Of a stretch of DNA of 5,279 nucleotides, positions 1 through 5,163 are shown piece after piece. The position numbers were made by a program, and so were the translations under genes. The notes beneath the pieces are model-generated. The model ran no database searches and was not told the origin of the DNA. It saw only the letters and a list, made by a program, of their open reading frames with translations. The DNA comes from an uncultured Ruminococcus sp. (GTDB taxonomy: Bacteria; Bacillota; Clostridia; Oscillospirales; CAG-272): NCBI GenBank assembly GCA_902765885.1, contig CACXBN010000148.1, positions 1 through 5,279 on the forward strand. Direction: 5' to 3'. Position 1 is the stretch's first letter; every line of letters begins with the position of its first letter.

Positions 1-127
1 AAGTAACGGGATCGACAAATGTAATGACGGTGATTCTGGTGCATTTTATAAGCGTGAATAATACGATAAACAATAACACCACAATAACTATGATCTTTAT
101 TATTTTTTTCGGAGAAGTTTTTTCCAT
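1..127 (-). CDS. N-terminal fragment of a membrane-anchored protein (runs off the window)
   Basis: Read on the minus strand from an ATG at 125-127, 42 codons are open to the window edge. The peptide starts MEKTSPKK, followed by an uninterrupted hydrophobic stretch from about residue 9 to 27 (IIKIIVIVVLLFIVLFTLI), then KCTRITVITFVDPVT. A short lysine-rich N-terminus before one helix fits a signal anchor or uncleaved signal peptide with the bulk of the protein outside; no clear cleavage site is visible. The start is supported by AAAGGAGG (complement of about 139-146) some 10 bases upstream and by a consensus promoter further back. The protein cannot be identified from 42 residues. A single N-terminal helix followed by a short beta-rich stretch occurs in SPFH/band-7 proteins, among many others, so that is only a guess. 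It is transcribed away from the glm operon and is probably functionally unrelated. Confidence 0.75.
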   Translation of the reverse strand, partial: MEKTSPKKIIKIIVIVVLLFIVLFTLIKCTRITVITFVDPVT

Positions 128-187
128 TAATGTGACAGCCTCCTTTACAGGATATTAGATATGAGAATAAAAAAGTCTTCCTTTATA

Positions 188-215
188 ATTATACTAAAAA
201 ATAGTTCTTTGTCAA
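188..215 (-). promoter_or_regulatory. Consensus sigma-A promoter for the leftward membrane-protein gene
   Basis: On the minus strand, TTGACA (complement of 210-215) and TATAAT (complement of 188-193) are both perfect matches to the housekeeping consensus, separated by 16 bases. Transcription would start near 181, giving an untranslated leader of about 55 bases before the ATG at 127. Both hexamers being perfect suggests a strong, largely unregulated promoter. The spacer is one base shorter than the optimum of 17. Confidence 0.8.
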
Positions 216-410
216 GCTAACTTTTGGGCAGGCCGCTGTCTGTGCGGGAACGGTGGATACAGCCCTTTTGTTCCGTGAACGGGGCATCCGGCTTTCATGT
301 AAAAGAAGATCATATATGGCGGCTGGAGAAGAAACACTTGTTGCTCTTTAGTCTGCCAATGCAACTGAAGCTAAGACGCTTTTGCAACTTTAAGTGGCGA
401 CAACTTCTGG
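216..410. other. Divergent intergenic region, no convincing gene
   Basis: This stretch lies between the leftward promoter and the promoter candidates of the glm operon. A 72-codon open frame on the plus strand (224-442) crosses it, but it has no ribosome binding site, an implausible composition and an end that overlaps promoter-like sequence, so I do not call it. The part around 225-295 is more GC-rich than its surroundings. The motif TGCAACT occurs at 360-366 and 383-389, and again at 463-469, which makes the right half look regulatory. Confidence 0.5.
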
Positions 411-440
411 TTGACAGCAGAAAAAGGCGAAAAGTAAGAT
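411..440 (+). promoter_or_regulatory. Candidate distal promoter of the glm operon
   Basis: TTGACA at 411-416 is a perfect -35 hexamer. TAAGAT at 435-440 matches four of six -10 bases with an 18-base spacer. The predicted start near 447 would give a leader of about 120 bases. The -35 overlaps a small inverted repeat, CAAC-ttctg-GTTG (401-413), and lies downstream of two TGCAACT motifs. The -10 is imperfect, so this is a candidate only; the perfect TATAAT at 493-498 is the alternative. Confidence 0.4.
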
Positions 441-460
441 AAAACAGCCTAAAATGCACT

Positions 461-498
461 GTTGCAACTGTATGTTGCGGTAAAATTCCTTATATAAT
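461..498 (+). promoter_or_regulatory. Candidate proximal promoter with GTTGC repeats in place of a good -35
   Basis: TATAAT at 493-498 is a perfect -10 hexamer, but the bases 16-18 positions upstream (about 469-476) do not resemble TTGACA. Where a -35 contact would lie there are two GTTGC units, at 461-465 and 474-478. The first sits inside the perfect 8-base palindrome GTTGCAAC (461-468). A good -10 without a -35 plus flanking repeats is the usual appearance of an activator- or repressor-controlled promoter. Transcription would start near 505, the first base of the inverted repeat described next. Confidence 0.45.
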
Positions 499-504
499 TG
501 CTTG

Positions 505-560
505 CTTTTTGTCGTTTTGTAAGGTATTCTAATGGAGACAAAGCAAAAAACGACAAAAAG
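505..560 (+). repeat. Perfect 14-bp inverted repeat adjoining the glmM ribosome binding site
   Basis: CTTTTTGTCGTTTT at 505-518 is the exact reverse complement of AAAACGACAAAAAG at 547-560, with 28 bases between. The right arm ends inside the AGAGGA ribosome binding site (559-564), ten bases before the ATG at 571. As RNA this would be a 14-bp stem at or near the 5' end of the message; as DNA it could be an operator for a dimeric helix-turn-helix protein. There is no T-tract after the right arm, so it is not an intrinsic terminator. Confidence 0.6.
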
Positions 561-570
561 AGGACTATAT

Positions 571-2214
571 ATGACTTTAGCGGAAAAACTCATTCATCTC
601 AGAACGGCATATAAGCTTTCACAGGAGGAGATCGCAGAGAAGCTGCACGTTTCAAGACAGGCCGTGTCAAAATGGGAAACTGGCCAGACCCTTCCACAGA
701 TAGACACAGTACTTCTCATATGCAGCTATTTTGACGTCTCGGCAGATGATCTTCTCAGGGATGACGTCATAATCCACAAGGGGAATGCCCCCGTGTCCGA
801 CATCAAGGACAGCCGCGATGTGAAAAACAAATATTTCGGAACAGACGGCTTCAGAGGCGAGGCAAACGTTTCGCTTACGGCTGACCACGCATTCAAAGTC
901 GGCAGATTTCTCGGCTGGTATTACCAGTCTCCTCTCTCGGGCTGCAAAAAACTCAGCTACAGACCGAGAATAGTAATAGGCAAGGACACAAGACGTTCAA
1001 GCTATATGCTGGAATATGCCATCGTTGCCGGAATCACGGCATCGGGAGCTGATGCTTACATGCTCCACGTCACCACTACCCCGAGCGTATCGTATGTCAC
1101 GAGAATGGACGAATTCGACTGCGGCATCATGATAACCGCGTCTCACAATCCGTTCTACGACAACGGGATAAAGGTCATAAACAAATACGGCGAAAAGATC
1201 GATGAGGCGACCACATCCCTTGTTGAAGCGTACATAGACGGAAATCTTCAGGCGCTTGGCATAAGCGAGGATGATCTGCCGCTTGCAAAGCGCGAGAAGC
1301 TCGGCAGCATAGTCGACTATGTAGCGGGCAGAAACAGATATGTCGGATATCTCATCTCTCTGGCAGCACACTCATACAAAGAGCTCAGGATAGGCCTTGA
1401 CTGCGCAAACGGCGCATCATGGATGATAGCCAAATCCGTGTTTGAAGCACTCGGCTCTCAGGTGTATCTGATGGGCGCGGAGCCAGACGGAACGAATATA
1501 AACAGGGCCTGCGGTTCCACTCATATAGAAAATCTCAGTGAATTCGTAAAGGCCAATCATCTTGACGTCGGATTCGCATTCGACGGAGACGCCGACAGAT
1601 GCATCGCTGTCGATGAAAACGGCAATATAATCGACGGGGACAAGATAATATACATTCTTGCAATGAGACTCAAGTCCCGCGGAATACTCGACCATGACAC
1701 CGTTGTGACGACTATCATGTCAAACTCCGGTCTCACATCAGCTCTTGAAGCTCAGGGAATAAAGAACGAACAGACGACGGTCGGCGACAAGTATGTTTAT
1801 GAAAGGATGCTGTCCGGCGGATTCAGGCTCGGCGGAGAGCAGTCCGGACACATCATACTTAAGAAATACGCGACGACAGGCGACGGCATCCTCACGGCTA
1901 TCATGCTGACCGAGGAGATGAGAGACCGCAAGACCACGATCTCCTATCTTGCATCCCCGGTTACCTTGCTGCCCCAGGTCACGAAGAACATGAAAGTGAC
2001 GAGCAAGTCCGCTGTCGTCAACGATCCCGAGGTGCAGGCAAAATTTGAAGAGATCAACAATGAGATCCACGGAAGAGGCCGCGCGCTTCTGCGCCAGAGC
2101 GGAACGGAACCCGTCATCAGGATCATGATGGAATGCGAGACCGAAAAACTGTGCGAATCATATATAGACAAACTTGCTTTCGTGATACGCAAAAGAGGAT
2201 ACTGCTGTGACTGA
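571..2214 (+). CDS. glmM: Xre-family HTH domain fused to phosphoglucosamine mutase (GlmM)
   Basis: GlmM interconverts glucosamine-6-phosphate and glucosamine-1-phosphate in the cytoplasm, on the route to UDP-GlcNAc. The protein is 547 residues from ATG 571, against about 450 for ordinary GlmM. The excess is an N-terminal Cro/C1-type helix-turn-helix at about residues 2-62 (LSQEEIAEKL, then the recognition helix SRQAVSKWETG) and a linker to about 84. GlmM motifs follow in order: FGTDGFRG (89-96), TASHNP (189-194) with the phosphoserine Ser191, the metal loop DGDADR (338-343), the sugar loop GGEQSGH (421-427) and the phosphate-binding RQSGTEPVIR (508-517). All catalytic elements are intact. An ATG at 532 would add 13 residues; I prefer 571 because AGAGGA lies six bases upstream and typical HTH proteins begin at MTLAEKL. 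It is first in the operon and overlaps the next gene by 8 bases. Self-regulation is inferred from the domain only. Confidence 0.93.
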   Translation: MTLAEKLIHLRTAYKLSQEEIAEKLHVSRQAVSKWETGQTLPQIDTVLLICSYFDVSADDLLRDDVIIHKGNAPVSDIKDSRDVKNKYFGTDGFRGEANVSLTADHAFKVGRFLGWYYQSPLSGCKKLSYRPRIVIGKDTRRSSYMLEYAIVAGITASGADAYMLHVTTTPSVSYVTRMDEFDCGIMITASHNPFYDNGIKVINKYGEKIDEATTSLVEAYIDGNLQALGISEDDLPLAKREKLGSIVDYVAGRNRYVGYLISLAAHSYKELRIGLDCANGASWMIAKSVFEALGSQVYLMGAEPDGTNINRACGSTHIENLSEFVKANHLDVGFAFDGDADRCIAVDENGNIIDGDKIIYILAMRLKSRGILDHDTVVTTIMSNSGLTSALEAQGIKNEQTTVGDKYVYERMLSGGFRLGGEQSGHIILKKYATTGDGILTAIMLTEEMRDRKTTISYLASPVTLLPQVTKNMKVTSKSAVVNDPEVQAKFEEINNEIHGRGRALLRQSGTEPVIRIMMECETEKLCESYIDKLAFVIRKRGYCCD

Positions 2215-2896
2215 TTACAAGAAAAAAACGGTATTGTCATCCGAACTCTTTGATCTTGAAGACGACGGCATCTCATATATAAGGCCGCTCATCGAGAAGT
2301 CGGAGTTTCCGTGGGAAATACTGTCACTCATAAAGAGCTATATAAACAAACTCATTGAAAACGGCATCCCGGGATTCAGTGAGATCGCTGACGGAGTGCT
2401 TGTCGGAGAAGGAGTTTCAATCCACCCGTCGGCAGTTATAATACCGCCGGTCATTATAGGACCCGGAACGGAAATAAGACCGGGCGCATATCTCAGAGGC
2501 GCCGTCATAACTGGTCCGGACTGTGTTATAGGCAATTCGTGCGAACTCAAGAACTGCATTCTTCTCAGGCATGTTCAGGTGCCGCATTACAATTATGTCG
2601 GAGACTCGGTCCTCGGCAACTATGCCCACATGGGCGCCGGATCCATATGCTCAAACCTCAAGAGCGACGGCAAGAACATAGTGGTGCACGGAGACGACGA
2701 CTATATGACGGGAATGAGAAAGATAGGCGGTATACTCGGAGATCACGCGGATATAGGATGCCAGTGCGTCATAAATCCGGGTACGGTCATCGGATGCAGA
2801 ACGACCGTGTATCCCCTTACTTCGCTGAGGGGAGTCATCCCGGAGGACTGCATAGTCAAGTCCATGCAGAATATAATAATCAGGAAGGATAACTAA
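2207..2896 (+). CDS. Hexapeptide-repeat acyltransferase, GlmU acetyltransferase-like (probable glucosamine-1-phosphate N-acetyltransferase)
   Basis: 229 residues starting at GTG 2207, with AGAGGA about seven bases upstream and an 8-base overlap with glmM that implies translational coupling. Residues 1-60 are helical-looking. From about 64 to 215 runs a left-handed beta-helix of hexapeptide repeats (VIIPPVIIGPGTEIRPGAYL). The section RPGA - ELKN - PHYNYVGDSVLG - GAGSICSN follows the acetyltransferase half of GlmU. By motif alignment Arg91, Lys115, catalytic His127, Tyr130 and Asn150 match E. coli Arg333, Lys351, His363, Tyr366 and Asn386, while His141 replaces Asn377. There is no N-terminal uridylyltransferase domain or its GxGTRM motif, so it cannot make UDP-GlcNAc alone even though relatives are often labelled UDP-GlcNAc pyrophosphorylase. 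Lying between glmM and glmS, it is placed to turn glucosamine-1-phosphate plus acetyl-CoA into GlcNAc-1-phosphate. Fold certain, exact substrate inferred. Confidence 0.85.
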   Translation: MTDYKKKTVLSSELFDLEDDGISYIRPLIEKSEFPWEILSLIKSYINKLIENGIPGFSEIADGVLVGEGVSIHPSAVIIPPVIIGPGTEIRPGAYLRGAVITGPDCVIGNSCELKNCILLRHVQVPHYNYVGDSVLGNYAHMGAGSICSNLKSDGKNIVVHGDDDYMTGMRKIGGILGDHADIGCQCVINPGTVIGCRTTVYPLTSLRGVIPEDCIVKSMQNIIIRKDN

Positions 2897-2898
2897 AT

Positions 2899-4767
2899 AT
2901 GTGCGGAATAGTCGGCTTTTCAGGAAACCAGAGCGCCCGTGAGAAAACAGGCAGCGGAAAGAAAGTCCGCGACATCCTCATCGAAGGCCTGTACTCGCTT
3001 GAATACAGAGGATATGACTCGGCAGGAATAGCAGTGACCGATGAAAAAGGCAAGATTACGGTCGTAAAAAGCAGCGGAAGGGTTGAGGAACTCGACCACA
3101 TGACTGAGAAAAACGAAAAAATGAACAGCGGAATCTGCGGAATAGCTCACACGAGATGGGCAACACACGGAAGACCCACGACGGCAAACGCGCATCCGCA
3201 TTCATCCGAGAAGGTAACGATAGTTCACAACGGAATAATCGACAACTATGTCGATCTCAAAAAGATGCTTGAGGGTGACGGATATGTCTTTCTCTCGGAG
3301 ACTGACACCGAGACCGTGTGCCATCTCATAGACAGGGAATACAAGAAGACATCCGATCCCATAGAGGCTATAAGGAACTCGCTCGATTATCTTAAAGGTT
3401 CCTATGCGCTGGCGATAATGTTTAATGACAGGCCCGGTGAAATCTGGGCTACGAGAAAAGACAATCCTCTCATTGTCGCCAAAGGCGAGGACGGATGCTA
3501 TCTCGCATCAGATATTCCGGCACTTCTCCATCACACCAGAGATATTTACAGACCGGCTGACGGAGAGATACTCTGCCTGAACGGTGAAAAAGTGGTTCTC
3601 TTTGACAGAGAAGGCAGGGAAAAGAATTTCGAATTCTCACACATAGACTGGAACGTGAATGCGGCAGACAAGGAAGGTTTCCCGCACTTTATGCTGAAGG
3701 AAATATTCGAGGAGCCTGATGCCGTGAGAAGATGTGTAAGCCACAGAATAGGAGAGGACGGGTTGCCGGACTTTTCCGTCGACGGTATACCGGACGAGAT
3801 GTGGAATTCGTTTGATTCGATTCAGATCATATCCTGCGGGTCAGCTACCCATGCGGGGTATGTCGGCAGATATCTCATCGAGGCTCTTGCCGATGTTCCT
3901 GTGACCGTAAACACGGCGTCCGAATACAGGTACATGCCTCCCGCGTTCGTAGGCAAAACACTTGCCATAGCAATCTCCCAGTCAGGCGAGACCGCCGACA
4001 CTCTCGCGGCTCTCAGAAAAGCAAAAGAAAAAGGCTGTACTTCAGCCGGCATTATAAATGTTTTCGGCTCTGCCATAGCAAGAGAATCCGATTATGTCAT
4101 GTACACGAATGCAGGCCCTGAGATCGCTGTTGCTACAACAAAGGGATATACGACCCAGGTGGCTGTTCTTTCGCTGATAGCATGCAAGCTGGCGCTTGCA
4201 CGCGGCAGGATGACAAAAGAAGAGGCTCTGAGCTACTGCGATTCACTTAAGAACGCTGTGCCGGACGCAATCGGCAACATAACCGAAAGAAGAGACGAAA
4301 TAAAAAAGGCTGCCATGAGGATATCAAAGCAGCATGATGTGTATTTTATCGGAAGAGGTCCCGATTACTATGCGGGAATCGAGTGTTCTCTCAAGCTGAA
4401 GGAAATATCTTATATACATTCAGAGGCATACGCGGCAGGGGAGCTCAAACACGGCACCCTGGCCCTTATCGAAAAGGATACCCCCGTGATAGCTCTGTGC
4501 ACTGACGGAATGTATTATGAAAAGATGAACGGAAACATCAGGGAAGTAAGAGCAAGAGACTGCTATCTGCTTCTTGTGCATTCTCCGTCCTTCCCGCATC
4601 CCGAGGAATTTTCGGACGACAGGTTCGAGCTTCCGGAAGTACCCGCGGTATTCACGCCGATCGTATCCGTCGTATTCGCGCAGCTGCTGGCATATGAAAC
4701 CGCAGTGATGCTCGGATGCGATGTTGACCATCCGAGAAATCTTGCAAAATCGGTAACTGTTGAATAA
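2899..4767 (+). CDS. glmS: Glutamine-fructose-6-phosphate aminotransferase (isomerizing)
   Basis: GlmS makes glucosamine-6-phosphate from fructose-6-phosphate and glutamine, the committed step of amino-sugar synthesis, in the cytoplasm. The protein has 622 residues against about 600-610 usually. The glutaminase domain (about 1-240) starts MCGIVGF, so Cys2 becomes the N-terminal nucleophile. It also carries EYRGYDSAG (35-43), HTRWATHGRPT (84-94) and HNGIIDNY (110-117). Two SIS domains follow: SCGSATHAG (312-320), SQSGET (360-365) and TTKGYTTQ (413-420) in the first, and IGRGPDYYAG, LKLKEISYIHSEAY (498-511) and GELKHGTLAL in the second. The C-terminus DHPRNLAKSVTVE is the standard one, with Lys617 matching the ring-opening lysine. 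An insertion of about ten residues (10-20, NQSAREKTGSG) follows the first strand. AGGAAGGA (2882-2889) precedes ATG 2899 by nine bases, and the gene starts two bases after the upstream stop. No ribozyme fits in that gap, so control must come from the operon promoter. Confidence 0.97.
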   Translation: MCGIVGFSGNQSAREKTGSGKKVRDILIEGLYSLEYRGYDSAGIAVTDEKGKITVVKSSGRVEELDHMTEKNEKMNSGICGIAHTRWATHGRPTTANAHPHSSEKVTIVHNGIIDNYVDLKKMLEGDGYVFLSETDTETVCHLIDREYKKTSDPIEAIRNSLDYLKGSYALAIMFNDRPGEIWATRKDNPLIVAKGEDGCYLASDIPALLHHTRDIYRPADGEILCLNGEKVVLFDREGREKNFEFSHIDWNVNAADKEGFPHFMLKEIFEEPDAVRRCVSHRIGEDGLPDFSVDGIPDEMWNSFDSIQIISCGSATHAGYVGRYLIEALADVPVTVNTASEYRYMPPAFVGKTLAIAISQSGETADTLAALRKAKEKGCTSAGIINVFGSAIARESDYVMYTNAGPEIAVATTKGYTTQVAVLSLIACKLALARGRMTKEEALSYCDSLKNAVPDAIGNITERRDEIKKAAMRISKQHDVYFIGRGPDYYAGIECSLKLKEISYIHSEAYAAGELKHGTLALIEKDTPVIALCTDGMYYEKMNGNIREVRARDCYLLLVHSPSFPHPEEFSDDRFELPEVPAVFTPIVSVVFAQLLAYETAVMLGCDVDHPRNLAKSVTVE

Positions 4768-4796
4768 GAAACCCCAAAGAAAAATATAGATACAGC

Positions 4797-4853
4797 AAAA
4801 ACGGATCTGCGGTATGTTGTTTTCACAACCCGTCAGGTCTGTTTTTGTTTTTT
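4797..4853 (+). terminator. Intrinsic terminator of the glm operon (nested hairpin plus T-tract)
   Basis: The arm at 4797-4812 (AAAAACGGATCTGCGG) pairs with 4830-4846, giving 16 base pairs with two G-T wobbles and one bulged T at 4833. Inside it a second stem, GTTGT (4816-4820) with ACAAC (4825-4829), closes a TTTC tetraloop. T-runs at 4842-4846 and 4848-4853 follow. It begins 29 bases after the glmS stop. The A-rich left flank could let it act for the convergent minus-strand gene as well, though less well. Confidence 0.9.
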
Positions 4854-4890
4854 GTGCTTACAGAAAAAGCATGCGCAGGGAGGTGAAAAA

Positions 4891-4938
4891 GTGTTTCCGG
4901 GAAATCAAGAAAAAATGCTCATATTGGTTCTTCGTTAA
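4891..4938 (+). CDS. Orphan 15-codon reading frame with a strong ribosome binding site (possible gene stub)
   Basis: GGGAGGTG at 4878-4885 is a near-ideal ribosome binding site, five bases before GTG 4891. The frame reads MFPGNQEKMLILVLR and stops at TAA 4936-4938, immediately next to the stop codon of the convergent minus-strand frame. No promoter is visible between the operon terminator and this site. It could be the stub of a gene cut off at a rearrangement, a tiny peptide, or a chance match. I do not recognise the peptide. Confidence 0.25.
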   Translation: MFPGNQEKMLILVLR

Positions 4939-5163
4939 TTACCTAATCAGACTGTCGACTGCTTCCTCAAGATACTTTCTTATTTCTATGTGCTGCGGAC
5001 ATACACTTTCGCACATGCCGCATTTTATGCATTCGTCTGCCCTTTTTCTGCCTGCTTCGGTCACCTGGAAGGCTTCTCTTCTCAAAGCTCTTTCGCGGTT
5101 TCCGTGAACCTCTCGCGTATTGAATAAGCGAGCTTCTGGGTACGAATACCCAACCCATTTCAC
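4939..5163 (-). pseudogene. C-terminal 4Fe-4S remnant, aldo/keto reductase-like
   Basis: Read on the minus strand from GTG 5163 this gives 74 residues. The motif CIKCGMCESVCPQHIEI (Cys45, 48, 51 and 55) binds one 4Fe-4S cluster. The layout, with a basic helical segment (EARLFNTREVHGNRERALRRE), then the cluster motif, then a final helix RKYLEEAVDSLIR, resembles the extreme C-terminus of clostridial aldo/keto reductases that end in a ferredoxin-like cassette. The ~300-residue barrel that should come before it is absent. The frame stays open upstream only to TGA 5251-5253 and has no ATG; the GTG at 5163 has no convincing ribosome binding site. The resemblance seems to begin at about residue 9 (near 5139). 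I read it as a truncated remnant. A free-standing one-cluster ferredoxin-like protein is the alternative. Confidence 0.5.
5112..5132. repeat. 21-bp near-perfect palindrome inside the 4Fe-4S remnant
   Basis: CTCGC (5112-5116) and GCGAG (5128-5132) are reverse complements, and so are TATT (5118-5121) and AATA (5123-5126), centred on G5122. The only mismatch is 5117/5127. It falls within the helical stretch before the cluster motif, so it may simply be coding sequence, but the symmetry is unusually complete. Confidence 0.45.

Noticed and set aside
224..442. 72-codon open frame on the plus strand before the operon
   Set aside because: It has no ribosome binding site, a composition unlike the real genes and no recognisable motif, and it ends over promoter-like sequence.
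532..570. Upstream ATG adding 13 residues to HTH-GlmM
   Set aside because: Only a weak AAGG seven bases upstream supports it. It lies in the loop of the inverted repeat, and the extra residues (METKQKTTKRGLY) are just a reading of the right arm. ATG 571 has AGAGGA six bases upstream and matches the usual HTH start.
128..570. glmS ribozyme or another known riboswitch in the leader
   Set aside because: I could not find the ribozyme core or any riboswitch consensus by eye; a covariance-model search would be decisive.
997..2276. Antisense frames over glmM (for example 997-1371, 1738-2070, 1944-2276)
   Set aside because: They mirror a well-supported gene with all catalytic motifs on the plus strand, have no ribosome binding sites and look like antisense translations.
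4814..5107. 97-codon plus-strand frame after the terminator
   Set aside because: It starts inside the terminator hairpin, and its second half is the antisense of the 4Fe-4S motif, so it is a shadow.
5138..5154. tRNA T-arm or integron attC core box (ACCCAAC at 5148-5154)
   Set aside because: The T-loop match is imperfect and no acceptor or anticodon arm is present. There is no partner GTTRRRY box in the right orientation, so the attC resemblance is chance.
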